From Selaginella moellendorffii (taxonomy: Eukaryota > Streptophyta > Lycopodiopsida > Selaginellales > Selaginellaceae), in assembly GCF_000143415.4 (NCBI RefSeq), contig NW_003314291.1:897650-961649 (forward strand): a stretch of 64,000 bases of DNA, given 5' to 3'. Position 1 is the first letter of the stretch. The number at the start of each line of letters is the position of its first letter. Below the pieces are notes generated by a model, which saw only the letters and a list, made by a program, of their open reading frames with translations, made no database searches and was not told the DNA's origin. This document shows positions 1-11,536 of the stretch, piece after piece. The translations under genes and the position numbers were made by a program.

Positions 1-943
1 AGTGTAGCAATTCGCCACTGTCTGAGTCTGCTACAAGCTCGCCAAACTCGCTAGCCACTTCCGGTGACACCTGAAAACAAAGTCTCCAAGATTGTAAGGA
101 AGCTTTTCCTCCGAAGTGGAAGCATCACGCACCTTTTTCACTAAGATAGTTCCCATGCCTCCACATTTGCGATGGAAAGCTGGCAGAACGAAAAAAACTT
201 AGACAGCGAAAAGCTCCAGACTCTTTACTCTTACCCAGCATGTCCGTGAGAGGGAAGCTACAACATACATCGCAATTCAGTACTATAATGTCTGTCTGCA
301 AGAAAGAAAACGAAAAACAAGAAGAAGAAAAAACAGTCATCCAGTTAACGAGACATGTAAACTCTTACAGGGTCTTCTTCCAAAATTAAGTCCCGGAACT
401 GATACAAGCCACCGGCAGAGCCGTGGGGCTTATCTTCCTTGAGATATCTACAAGAACACAAAAAGTTGTCAAGAAGAAAACAAACTTGACGAAGAAGAGT
501 GGAGTTTTACAATTCACCTTACAGGAACCTTTAGTTCGTTCGAGAGCGCGGACGTATACAAGGCAAATTCCCTGTCCTCGTAGAATCCTATCAAGTAAAT
601 GTGTGCCAAATTCTCAATCTGAAAAGCGGAAGAACAAAGAAAACAAAGAAGAGAAAAGTTTTAGCTGCACCAATATCACGAAGAACAAGTCTTAAGTTCA
701 AAGGAAAAAAACCTTTTTGCAAGCGAGAATCGGGTGCTGGACCATGGGCTGTCCAGCCAGCGGGAAGAGCGGTTTAGCGACATTGAGAGACAATGGCCGG
801 AATCGAGTTCCTGGAGATAGAACCACACCAATTCACCGGAAAAATCCACTTGGAAACTCCACCAAACCAAAAATAAATTTCATACCTTTAGTTGGCCCTC
901 CCACGAGTATCACTGCCACAACCTTCTGTGATTCCTCGCTCAT
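1..943 (-). CDS. GMPPA: GMPPA-like mannose-1-phosphate guanylyltransferase family protein, 5' part
   Basis: This is the N-terminal part of a nucleotidyltransferase of the GDP-mannose pyrophosphorylase alpha type (plant KONJAC relatives). In plants these support GDP-mannose production for cell walls, glycosylation and ascorbate; that role is family knowledge. I joined seven exons: 943-886, 810-713, 618-518, 447-369, 295-235, 179-133 and 70 to the window edge. All junctions are GT-AG and the frame holds for 148 codons plus the last exon. The protein starts [20 protein letters not shown] and continues [59 protein letters not shown] and LNCDV. The nucleotide-binding loop is GGPTKGTRFRPL rather than the GGxGTRLRPLT of the catalytic beta type, as expected for alpha subunits. 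The ATG at 943 fits the known family start. The gene runs off the left edge. Confidence is high for the family and moderate for alpha subtype. Confidence 0.93.
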
Positions 944-2229
944 TTCGATGATTCGAAAGCAAAAGAAAAAACACTCGAGGAGAAATTCGTGCCGCTCACA
1001 CGCAACCCACAAGCAAAGCGAGCCTCAAATCACGGGAGCTGGGCAGATCCAGATCCAGCAATTATCCACCCGGGAGAGATCTCGCACCAATTTACCTCCA
1101 CGAGATCTGTGTATGGCCACCACGCCAAAATCTCCATGTCCTTGACAACGCTCACACAGTAAAATGAGAAAAAAAAACCCCTAGGCCTAGCAGCTTGGAG
1201 TTTTAAGGTGTCCTTTAGATTTTTTATTGGCCTCCTTTAGTTGTTCCAGACATATTCGTTGGTCCTGGGTGATCTCTCTTTAATGTTGGGTGCTGGTGTG
1301 GCTTTCCTTTCAACATCTGGTAGGAGATTTGGAAGGAGAAACTGTTCCAACGACCTCATTCATGCAAGATCATCGCATGCTCGTTTGGTGTGTTGACCAA
1401 TAATTTGGTGGGAGTCATCACAAACTCTTGGCATCGTAAGGTAAAAGACTGACGAGTTTAGCGAGCTTGATTTGCATAGTTTAGTTCGCACCGTGTGTCT
1501 GTTACATCCACCTCTCAATTCCATTATTACTAGTTTAATTGTCATGTTGTTCTGAATGCCAAATGGACACCCCAAAAAAGTGTTCATGGTAGTCTAACAA
1601 TTTTTCCTTCTTAATTTCAATGGATAACAGCCTAAGTTTCATTGAAAGGGAAAGATAGTTCTTAAATTAAATAATTAAAAAGTATGTTAAGGTTGATTGT
1701 AAAGTTAAGTTAAAACCAAAGTTATCAACTAATTATAAATATATTTTAAGTTTATAAATTTAAAATTTAAAATTTGAATATTTTTTAATAAAATATAACT
1801 TAAAGTTTCCCATATATCTTTTATAACTATTTCAATTTAATAAAATATTAAATTATATTTTAAACACTTAATAAATATAAAAGTAATTCATCTAGTGCTA
1901 GTTAAAATAAAAGTAGTTATCCTTCTTAATATTTTAAAATATTATTTCAATGCTAAATAAAAACTGCTTATTAGCTCTAAATAATGGTATAAGTTTTTTA
2001 GTATGTTTTCTGTCAAAAAGAAATACAGCTTCATGCTAGAAAAGGTTTATCCATAGAATGATAGTGATTTAATTGAAAATGGTAATATTTATTTTGTATA
2101 ATATCTTTATTAAACAAAGAAAGTACACAATAATAAATTATTTTAAAAATTGCAAATAAATTTTATGGTGTGCATAGAGTTTTGGTATATTATCAGACAT
2201 ATGCTGTGATCAAGGTAAAATATCATTAA
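944..2229. other. intergenic region, AT-rich from about 1620
   Basis: This region lies between the GMPPA-like start and the end of the callose synthase pseudogene. Bases 944-1600 are of mixed composition and must hold the GMPPA promoter and 5' UTR, but I see no distinct motif. Bases 1620-2220 are strongly AT-rich with runs such as TTTAAAATTTAAAATTT. I see no coding exon, RNA gene or clear repeat. Confidence 0.5.
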
Positions 2230-4695
2230 ATAATTATAAGGCTGTGCGTGAAGGTCTTCCCAACGGTGTTGAGACTTTATACGAAAATCCTATAGAGCAT
2301 TAAGAAAGTTGAGGAAAGAACTCGTTAAAATCTAAATAGGCTCCAGAAGGGGCTAGATCAATAAAATAAAGAGCACAACGTAATAACTTGCTTTGAGTAA
2401 ATTCCAGAAAAACGTGCAGCTAAGATTAGAAATAAAAATCAAACAAACTAAACTGAGAAACTTACCTGAGACCACCAAAGAAGAATTTTGACCTGAAGAG
2501 ACAAGATTGAGACAAGATTTCAATTGAAGCTAGAGGATAAAATAGAAAACGTCCACATGATATGCCAAATCAATCGAGCTTCTACTTTTGGTTTTCGAGG
2601 TAAGAATCTTGCTAGCTGCAAGGAACACAAACAGTATGCCTTTCAAGATTATGAAGTATGAAACCACGCCTCTACCTTTGAATGTGCTTCTTTGGCTGGT
2701 CCAACAAAAACTTCATCATCTTTTCTCATAGGCCAGCCCAACGGAAGCAGGTTTTAGACTTGCACGTCGAGCTGGGAAAACATCCAAGTGTCTATGTACT
2801 ATTCGTTCAAATCATCATACTTTCGCCAAGAAGATGCCGTCGCTTTCATTTATGTTACTCTCTAGATACGTGAGCAGGAAAAAACCATAGCTCACATACT
2901 CTGAGAATCACGACGTAAATATGTGTCACGACATTTTTAAGGAAAGCCGTTGCTCCCATAGGCTGGTTTTATAGTCTCGTTAGTAACGTAGCTAACTCTT
3001 CCAGAAAGCACCGGCAACTCAGACTCTGCAAGCTTAAGTTTAGTTAACTTCCGTAGATGATGAAATGTAACACAAACACTCGGCCATGAATCACACTTTG
3101 GCAATTTTCCCCCATAGTAATGCCATGTACAAGATCATCCGCTGCTGCACCTCTAATTGTATCTCAGGAAGCCTGAAACGTTGTGTGAGATCAGAACCAT
3201 ATGAAGAGCAGAGTACTATATCCTAGTTTATCTGAGCACCTCAGAAACTTTTGCACATGTTCTATAGTTTCTGAACGTTCTTTTCATGAGAAAAAATCTC
3301 TGTTACAAGCTGATCCAACTATTTATTATTTTGCAGCACATAAAGAACAAACTTTATAGAGTGCCCTACTCTCTTGACACTTTACCCTTCGAGTTCTCTA
3401 AAGCAACATGCACATTTGCAACGAGCAATAAATATCAAATGCTCTTGTTGATTTGTGACATTGTCCTTCTGAAATTCGCAGCCGAAAGAGCCTCTAAAGC
3501 CTCCTAGACTTTATTATAACAAGGTTCCAGACGACAAGCTCTTTATCAGTGCCGTTGAAATTGAAAAAAATCGGAAGAACGGATACATACCTGGAAACCA
3601 AACATCTCATGCAGCCACTAGAGAATGCTTCCTTTCTCTTTGGCAGCACGAACGTTCGCAATTGGATCATCGGCATCCCGAACTTGTAAACGAAGAATTG
3701 AAAACAAACAAATAAAATGCACGTCCTCTAGTTTCATGATGCGCCGGCGGCACCAAGCAGAGGATGCTGTAGTGCTTGATGTCCTTCTTCTTGGTCACAT
3801 CAGTGTTCATAGTTTGCATCTGCACAAAACGTCGTTGTAGGAAAACTATTTGCAACTTAAACAACGAAAAGAAACAATACTTTACATCCACTCCGTCTTG
3901 CCTTGTTACAGAAATGAGTACGTCAGACAAAATACGAACTGTCTGATAAGCTTTCGCAAGTGCCGCCAAATCCCATCAAAACTCATTTATATTTAAATTC
4001 ATGGCGCTTACCTTGCATGGGAACGACTCAACGGCCACTCCATGGCCAATATGACTGCTATGTGAACAGCAGATCAAGGCATCGACCTTGGGCAACGTTA
4101 CAGCGGGCTGCTAACCGGATAAAAAACGCCAGGTTCACTCTCAATGCCACCATGCACTTCTTGACAGGCAACGATCATAATAACACCTTACACGGTTTGT
4201 CTTCAAATCTCGCAAAAGTAAAAGAAAACTATGAACTAACGAGAGCGAAGAAATCACAAGAGGATTTATAACAACATACTCTGATGGTCTCGTAAGGATC
4301 CTTCTTCGCCGTCTGTCCAGTTTCTCCTGTACAGCTACAACACCGAGCAAGGTAAAGACCTGCAGAGCACGAGTAAGACTCAAAGTAAAACAAGAAAAAT
4401 TGCTTGCAGGATTTCCTGGCGACATAGACGTGACTGTTAACTTATACTTTGTCCGGCAAAAACGAGATGAGAGTGGAGCTAGTGGAGGAACAAGTGAGCT
4501 TGGGTCATCACAGGTACTGGTCGGCCACTCCCTGAAGAAGCTATGTATTTTGCTCGCTCACACAACAAAAGAAATAAGAAAACGAAGGAAGCGAAACACA
4601 AAAATCCAGACCTTCACAAGGGCGCCGGACTGCATAGTCCGATAGATGGATCCAAAACTTGCAGCATTCGTGAACTCCTCTCTTCGAGGTGCCAT
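2230..4695 (-). pseudogene. callose synthase (1,3-beta-glucan synthase) pseudogene, N-terminal half
   Basis: This is a decayed 5' portion of a plant callose synthase (GSL/CalS), the plasma-membrane enzyme that makes 1,3-beta-glucan. Reading the minus strand, recognisable exon pieces occur in correct order: MAPREEF start at 4695; GRPVPVMTQAHL near 4520; QTVRILSDVLISV near 3940; DVTKKKDIKHYSILCLVPP near 3800; RDADDPIANVRAAKEKGSIL, a stop, then WLHEMFGFQ at 3600-3690; KDNVTNQQEHLI near 3470; EVQQRMILYMALLWG and FMAECLCYI near 3080-3160; YDDLNE and LGWPMRKDDEVF near 2720-2830. Short intron-like gaps with GT and AG remain, so it is not a processed copy. The in-frame TAG before WLHEMFGFQ (family usually has D/E there) and several frame breaks disable it. 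Similarity fades near 2230 before the catalytic domain, so it is truncated at the 3' end too. Confidence 0.82.
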
Positions 4696-4927
4696 TCTAG
4701 CGCCAAAACCCCAGGGTTCTTGCTGAGCATAAACTACTCGTCAGCATCCACACTGGCATTATACGTAACAAGTGGTAAGTGACGCGTTTCTCCGCGTAAG
4801 CTTGTTAAGAGTAACTGCTAATGGTTAAAGGTTGCTGAAAGCTACAGACTTGCAACAAAAAAACAAAGCTTCCGCATGAGAAGCTTCTTCGCGGGACATG
4901 AAAGTCCCTGAACAACGCGCTGCTTTG

Positions 4928-6800
4928 CTACATCCAGCTCCGAATCTTATCACGATCTAGCTCGTCTAGTGAGAAGTCCTCGGCAGCCGGCGGGAAAAGG
5001 CCATCCTTGCTGCGCCTCGTCTTTGTCTCCAGGCCAAGCCTGCGTGTGATTTCTTTGTGGATGTCCCACAGCACCGGTGGCTCGCACCCCTCCATCGTGG
5101 GAAGGACTACCCTGCTATGCCCGACATATTGTGTATAAGCTCGCCATATCGCTGTGTCTGGTGGCTTAGCTACATCGTAATCTTCTGGCCGCATGTGCAT
5201 AACCATCTCACCCTTGATTTCTTCCCTGCGTTTCAACACCAACACTTTAGAAATGGAGTCTTTGAATCAGATATACTCTTTACCACATAATGTCCTGGGT
5301 TTGGGTCCTGAGCGTGTGCTCGATCACGGAAGGGGTGCGCTCCTTGCAGAAGGCATCCAGCAAAACCTTGCAAGAAAAGCATGCAATCAGCTCACCAACA
5401 AGTTAGTAACACAATCCGATATACCTCCTCCTCCTCCTCCTCTGCAGCATCTAGCGTACCGAGCCGGCCATCTAAACAAGCTCCAATATGTCAAGAAAGA
5501 GAAAAGAAAGCTCGCTCGAGGCGCAGAAACTTACACGTCAAGTTGTGGTCGTAATAGATCCGGAGGTCGTGGCGCGCGAGCCAGATGCGAGCGTGCTGCT
5601 TGCAGTTCCAGATGGCGTGGTGGTGTGGCAGCACGGACAGCGGTGGCCTCTCGGTGACGAGCGATCGCAGCAGCTTGTTGTTCTCGATCCCCTGGAGCAG
5701 CAGGACGAGCTCTTTGACCCGCAGAGGTGCGGAGTCCATCTCGTATGGAAACATACGCATGGGAGGTGGGTCAAGCGGATGTCGTGTAAGCTGCGAGTAA
5801 GCCCGTCTTACTCCATCTCGGTTGCTGCTACGTTTGCACGACAGCATGTTCCACCCCTGTCGAGAGCAAACTGTAGAATGAATGGTACTTGCATATGTGA
5901 TCAGCTTACCAGCCTCTCGACTGGGAGCGTTAGAAAAAAGTCGGCTTTAAGAATCTTGGATACCAAGCCAAAGAGCTTCGGGACAGCTGCCACCCCATAC
6001 AAACGGGAACTCTCTTTGCTCCCCGTGTTTCTCAGCTGGTTTCCTTGGCAACGCCATCTGAATTCCCCATTAGAAGGCTTGCGGTAGGGTGGTGAAGCCC
6101 AATAGTTCATAGCGATAATGTTGCGTGCTGGCATCTCGGAGGTCACTGGGACAAGAGAAACAAAGAATAAAAGTTGCTGTGACACGAACAGCACTTGAAA
6201 CAAACCTCGGATGCTCCTCTCGTTGCAAAACTTGGCCCACAGAATCTCCAGGTGCTCGCTCACTTCCTCGTCTTGCTTCGATGAGTCCGACGAGCCAAGG
6301 CTTCGAAGTCCAGCGGATCCACTTGAGAGCAGCTCCTGGCGAGCAAAGTCTACCATGCAATCTAGCTGCTCACGAGCGCCATCCCAGCCCAGCGTCGCAG
6401 CACACGCGCTCCTCTCCGCACCGGAGAGGCGAGCAATGTAGCAGACGGCCAGCACCAGGAACAGCGTCTCGTCCGTCTCGGGGGAATCCCAGTATTCGAG
6501 CAAGTATTCCATCGACGCAGCTTCGTGCATGTCTAGTGCCGCTGCCTCCTCCTCGTACGGGTGGGCAGCCATTGAGACAAACTTGGACACCGTACGGAGC
6601 TTTGCAGCGCTCTGACACTGAGTGAGAGCCCGATGCAAGAGCCCTTCTTCTTGTTCCTGGCGCTTGGGAAGATGGGTGGGAGCAGCGATTGTAGCCCAAG
6701 GGATAGGGCCATTTCGCATCGTAAGAGGGCATACTGGGCGGACACCTAGCTGGCTGCCCAGCCGGACATTCCGTCTTAGAGCGCCACTGCTCACCATCAT
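4928..6800 (-). CDS. unrecognised protein, probable organelle-targeted
   Basis: I do not recognise the family. The start MMVSSGALRRNVRLGSQL at 6800 is rich in R, S and L and lacks acids, which suggests a mitochondrial or plastid targeting peptide. The following exon contains AAALDMHEAASMEYLLEYWD and DETLFLVLAVCYIARLSG and ends at 6206. Likely exon 2 is 6145-5910 (ends LKADFFLTLPVERL); exon 3 is 5856 to about 5537 (KELVLLLQGIENNKLLRSLV, LPHHHAIWNCKQHARIWLAR, HDLRIYYDHNL). A fourth exon is near 5366-5285 (LLDAFCKERTPSVIEHTL). The last exon, about 5245-4928, contains MRPEDYDVAKPPDTAIWR and ends DKIRSWM then TAG. The junctions around exons 3-5 do not resolve cleanly by eye, so the exact protein is uncertain. 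A broken paralogue at 32880-34065 conserves the same exons, which supports that this is a real gene. An AAACCCTAA box lies just upstream. Confidence 0.65.
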
Positions 6801-8100
6801 CCTTGTTAACGAAACCCTAATTTGAATATATTCTTTTTGTCGCAATTACCTATAAATTAATAATTTACTGTCCTTCTCAATATTCAAGTATAATCATTAT
6901 ATGTTCTTTTTTAATATTAACATAATCTAAAAATATTTGGAGGCATCAAAATAAAAATTATAAGTGGTGAAGTCCAAATGTACAGCTATGATACTATATA
7001 TTAATATTAATATAGTGTTGGTAACTATTGGATTAGTTCCAATCTAGACCATTCACTTCTGTATATAAACTAAGATTTTTGGGTATACATATTTTTATAT
7101 TCCTTTTCCATATTTTATGCACTCACAAAGTGATTTAATGAGAGATCAATTAAAATCACTACTTAAGCTCTAACTTGTTGACAATCAAGATGATAAAAGA
7201 GTAAATTATAATACTAGAGTTATTTCTTATCATGTGAAGCCTTGAGTTTTAGCTTAACCAATCTTTGTCTTATGATGTGTGGCTCCTTAATTAATTTTGC
7301 CTTTAAAATAAATCAATAGTTTAAAAAATAATTTTTAAAAGAATTATAAGAATATTTTAAATTATATATGAAAATATAAGTTAATATATTTTAAAAAATT
7401 ATTTTTAAACTCAAATATTTAAAATTACTATAATATTATAACAATATAAACTATTTTCTAACACTAGCTTAGTGTTGTGTATGTAAAGTAATATTTTGAA
7501 TATAAATAGAGTAAATAATTCAGGAGCTTACACTTGGTCATTATAGGTTGAAAAATATGTAATACACAAGAGAAAAAAAACTTTCATGAACACAAATATG
7601 GTTTTGTCATCATATGACTAAAATGGTCAACAAATATGAATATGAACATAATTTTGTCATCATTTGAGTAAAGTGGTTAGCAAGTTTAAGCAATTGGATG
7701 AGGGTAGTTGAGCATGGTCAAGCTTAACATGCTAAGGTAGGTGGGATTTTTTACTATAATAGCCATGTATATCTATTATGGGTGGATGTATTGATTTATT
7801 AGATTTTATTTCACTATTATGATCATCCAGAGCTTAATCATTTAAGGTGAAAGAAGACATATAAGCTGATTAAGTACAATGTTTATTAGAGGAATATAAA
7901 GGATAATATCCTTGAGTATTATAAATCATGCTTTGTCAATGGGTAAAGGTGCCATGGGAAAAGCTAGAGGGATTTTTATAACCAATGTAGTATTTCTATA
8001 AACTTTATCACTTATTTGTCATGAATACAGAGGTAAAAGGAGTAAGTATAAGTTATAGTAAATTAATTGACAAAGTATATGCAGTTATTGGCTCTTTGGA
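6801..8100. other. AT-rich intergenic region
   Basis: The region is almost entirely AT-rich, with no coding exon that I can support. A segment near 7016-7065 (TATTGGATTAGTTCCAA then CATTCACTTCTGTATATA) resembles one near 29155-29210 (CATTGGATTGGTTTCAA then CATTTGCTCTTGTATATA). An old dispersed repeat may therefore lie here. Confidence 0.4.
6812..6820 (+). promoter_or_regulatory. telo-box AAACCCTAA upstream of the 4928-6800 gene
   Basis: The nonamer AAACCCTAA lies 12 bp before the ATG of the minus-strand gene. Telo-boxes are known plant promoter or 5' leader elements of genes for translation and organelle biogenesis. Assigning it a role here is inference. Confidence 0.45.
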
Positions 8101-8310
8101 AAATTGTCATTACCTCAAACTTAATTATAATATACTTAGAAAAGGTTTTTCCCAATTTTGGTTTGCCAAAAGACATTTGTCAATGATTGAGACTTAAAGT
8201 ATACTAATGGATTTTGGAAGAACTTTGTGAAAGCTATGCAAGTGATTTTGAAGCTCTCAAGTGGAGATTATCTTCAAACGAATGGGCAGACCAAAAGAAA
8301 ATTCTTGCTT
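8100..8310 (+). pseudogene. remnant of a Ty3/gypsy integrase
   Basis: A forward reading with frame breaks gives FAKRHLSMIET, KVYTNGFWKNFVKAM and LKLSSGDYLQTNGQTKRK. These line up in order with the integrase core pattern LPK.IVSDRD..FTS.FWK and YHPQTDGQTER of plant gypsy elements, including the intact-looking version at 16490-16670 in this window. No other pol domain is visible beside it. It is an old fragment that the outer LTR element landed next to. Confidence is moderate because the match is short and broken. Confidence 0.5.
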
Positions 8311-8473
8311 AACAAGAGAAAAAAAACTCTCACTTAGATATCACATGTCCTACATAGGAGAAAGAAAACTCTCACTTAAAAATGTGCACAATAGAAAGAA
8401 AACTCCCACTTATATCACGTATCCTAGTGTTAGAAAGAAAACTCTCACTTAGATATGACATATCCTAGTGTAT
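8310..8473 (+). repeat. short degenerate tandem repeat, unit about 40-50 bp
   Basis: About four imperfect units each contain AAGAAAACTCTCACTT, often followed by AGATATCACATGTCCTA or a variant of it. The last unit abuts the outer LTR element at 8474. There are no conserved spacers of equal length, so this is not a CRISPR array. Confidence 0.6.
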
Positions 8474-9605
8474 TGTAGCACATATGGTTTTGACCCTTTA
8501 TCCTATGGTGATTTACCAAAGGATAACACCGCGAAGCGGAACCTAAACCCTCTTTATGCCATGTGATACATGCCACATGTCATCTGCCACATGTCCAAAG
8601 GACAGTGGTGTGGAACCCAAGGTTCAGGGCCTTGGGCCACTGAACGAAGGAACGATGCCAAACTCCCAAGCATGGAGCCAAGGAGTGACGGAACCGAACT
8701 ATAGAGCAACTCTCGAACATATAGCCTAAGGAGTGAAGGGATAGGAGCCTGGAGCGACTTGGAACAGTCCTAGAACAACTAGCATCCCAATGCCAAGACC
8801 AACACGCAAAACAGAGCCAAACGAAGTCTAGTGCTATTTCAACATACTGGTGGCCTAACACGAGGATATAGGTACTCCACCAATTAGCATGGAATGGAAT
8901 TTGGGCTTAGACCCAAGCTGGACACAGAACAAATACAGGCACGCAAGCGGGAGCTAGACTATGCCTCAGGTTGGTTGGCCATGCCTGACCTACCCACTAT
9001 CCCTACTATACATTTGGAAACCCCCCCTTGAGGAACACACGCTTTGGTCTTTCACCCCAAGCCTCCCTTAGTATCAAGAGTTAGTCTCTGGGACAAACTC
9101 GAAATTTACTAAATATGGAATGGTGTTAGATTGCAAATTTGGACACGAGACGAACACCATTGTGTTCAGGCCGACCTCTACATTTCATAGATATGCCAAA
9201 TGAGCAAATCTGAACACTTTCCATAAATAGCATTTGGGACCGAATTGAGACTAACACAAAGAGCATGATAGCAAGGGTGTTTGGCAGACACAGTAAGCTA
9301 TCATCTAGCAATATTGAGGGACCAAGCTCAATATCGCGGGGGTTCCCAACACTAGCAAGTGCAAGTCAATGAATGAGTTTCTCTAACCAAGTCAAGTATG
9401 CTTGACTAAATAGACACTTAGGAATTCCTTCCTTATGCTCATCTGGTCAAGTGCACATGTGAAGATTAGTTTCTTAACTAGCTTAGGCGGAGACTAATAA
9501 CGGGTTCAGCAATACCGACCTCCTGCCATCGTGGCAGTAAGGTAAGAGTGTCTGTAAGGACTAGCCGATAGGTAACTTTCGATACCCGAAGTCACATTCG
9601 CGACA
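8474..9605 (-). repeat. 3' LTR of the outer LARD-like element
   Basis: This 1132-bp repeat is closely similar to the reverse complements of 18279-19369 and 24351-25491 and to 27622-28652 directly. On the plus strand it begins TGTAGCACATATGG and ends CATTCGCGACA. Internal landmarks are the CCTATGGTGATTTACC motif near 8500 and the C-run block near 9025. Confidence 0.9.
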
Positions 9606-9618
9606 CTCTCCCCCCCTA
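9606..9618 (-). other. polypurine tract of the outer LARD-like element
   Basis: On the minus strand the sequence directly before the 3' LTR reads AGGGGGGGAGAG. The equivalent tract of the sister copy is AGGGGGAGAG at 24341-24350. Polypurine tracts prime plus-strand DNA synthesis in LTR elements. Confidence 0.75.
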
Positions 9619-9759
9619 AGGAAGATCGACGTCCTTGTCGATGCATACTCGAGTTTAAACTACCGCCAAGGAAACAACTCCAGAAAAAGTTCACAGTGAT
9701 CACACTATGTGAGAAATGCACGAACTTAAATGAGTTAAGAAGCAACCTCTTTGTCTAAT

Positions 9760-10045
9760 ATGCTTTATTTCGTTAAAGTGGAACTTATTCAGTAAAGTGG
9801 GACATTAATTAGCATGTGTCCACATGCCATTTCCTAGTACTTAATAATATTTATTAATATTTCTATCAGTTTTTTAATTTATTTTTTATATTTCACAATA
9901 TTATAACACAAAATCATATGAAAAGTTTTTAATTTATAAATTATAAAGCTAAAACTTCAATTTTTTATTGTTGTTATAAAAATGGCATGTGGCCACACAC
10001 CATAAGTGGGATAATGAAAAGTTCCACTTTAACGAAATAAAGCAT
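9760..10045. mobile_element. 286-bp MITE with 27-bp terminal inverted repeats
   Basis: The left end (ATGCTTTATTTCGTTAAAGT, continuing GGAACTT) at 9760-9786 is the reverse complement of 10019-10045. Subterminal sequence is also partly inverted (CCACATGCCATTT on the left, AAAATGGCATGTGG on the right). The flanks at 9756-9759 and 10046-10049 are both TAAT, which could be a 3-4 bp TAA(T) target duplication. The sister element shows the empty site near 24200 (TCTAACACGAATGTGC in reverse complement). It is AT-rich and has no ORF. The target preference suggests PIF/Harbinger-type or another cut-and-paste superfamily; I cannot decide which. Confidence 0.85.
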
Positions 10046-11531
10046 TAATGCAGATGCGCTACCAGCTCAAACACCTTCCGGCCATTGCCGACAAGGAAAT
10101 GATCAACGGAGTTAGCCACCTTTGCTGCTCTAGGAGTCATTTAGCATACAAAAGTGTGATACACCCCTACTCGCAGGTGGTATAGAGAGAGAAGCTAGAG
10201 GCCCCAACCCTCTTGAGCAAAGAAACCAAACCCGTTGGTAACGTTTAGATAGACTACTGTAAATAGGTAGTTAGAGTTGTTTACACGGTCACGCCCTTTT
10301 AACGGAATAAGGAACATCAACAGAGAGGTGGGTGATGTGACCAGTCGACAGTAGTTACCCCATGACTAGAGATTTCACCATGCACGCGAAGTGCCAAAGC
10401 CAGTTTGCCTATACTGGCCCAAACTCAAAGATTAATAGATGGACAATATTAAAGTCATAAACAATGATATCTTAGAGACTTAATAACCAGTGATTAAATC
10501 TTAGATGAGAATACAAAAGTATTCCAAGTAAGTTATCATCCGATAAAGTAGTAGTATAGTAAAGGACCCACCAAGATCATTATTTGTGGTAAGCATAAGA
10601 ATCATCATCCAACAAAATTCAATAGCAAGTATATTATCAAACTCAATGATGAAACTTCACTATCAAAGATGGTAGATAGTATGCCAAACAACTTACCAAA
10701 GATAACTCAAAGAACACAAAGTATCATTGACTAACAAGCAAGATGCTCGCGAATGTATCACCTGAAGGAAATAACATTCTAATCTATCAAAACTAACTCG
10801 AGTAATAATTAACAAAACAGAATGAATGTGGCAAGACCAACAAACACTCATTCATGCCAACTATCACACTAGCCAATCCGAATAGATCCCAGCCAACAAC
10901 ACCAAGGAATTTAAGTTGCTTAAGCAAGTGTCAACAACATTTTACTGATGTCTCAAATCCAAGTGACCAATCCAGAGCAAATCACAAACAACATGTGGTA
11001 TTGCGAAAAGCCATAAGCCATCAAAGAGAACAACTCCAACCCTTTCATTAGTTTGTATTAGCTTATGAAAATGGAATGGTTTTCGAGCAAAGTGATCAAC
11101 AAATCAGCTAATGGAAAAGTTTAAGAAAATTTGTGGAAAATTTTCCATCCTAGAGAAAGAATGACTCTTAGTCCAGGAATGCAAACTTTCAAGACTCAAC
11201 CAACTTCCTCCTACCAACAGTTTTACATAGGTTCACCTCAACACAAATTCTTGAGACCCATAGTATGCTTAAACCTCGAACATCTTTTTGCCCATACTTC
11301 CGACATCCAATACTGATATCTGCAAAATGCAAAACGTCCAAGGCTTGATCACAAAGACCACTTCTTCGGATATCCACATTGCACTAACACTCTTTTTCAA
11401 TCACCTTCAAGATACAATGTGAAGCCAAAACATTAACAAGAAAAATGACATGAAAAATCAAGGTCTAAGGAAAATTCCTCACTACTTGAAATAATAATGC
11501 CACTTTCACTAATACAAGTGCTAGCAATGTC

Positions 11532-11536
11532 AATGC
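11532..11536. other. left target-site duplication AATGC of the chromovirus
   Basis: AATGC here and at 26238-26242 flank the chromovirus exactly. The uninterrupted sister internal region reads GTCAATGCATCAAC (reverse complement near 20735), so a single AATGC is the ancestral state. Confidence 0.92.

Larger units (their letters stand above)
9606..11536 (-). other. left internal part of the outer LARD-like element
   Basis: The reverse complement of this segment follows the sister internal region from about 24350 back to 23214, then jumps to 21253 and on to about 20755. It has no coding capacity. It contains the MITE (9760-10045) and the deletion junction at about 11031-11035. The segment ends at the AATGC target site of the chromovirus. 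Confidence 0.85.

Noticed and set aside
5488-6087. 199-codon plus-strand frame
   Set aside because: It is antisense to conserved exons of the 4928-6800 gene; only the minus strand is conserved with the paralogue at 32880-34065.
8310-8473. Tandem repeat as a possible CRISPR array
   Set aside because: Unit length and spacing vary, there are no distinct spacers, and the DNA is a plant nuclear genome with retroelements.
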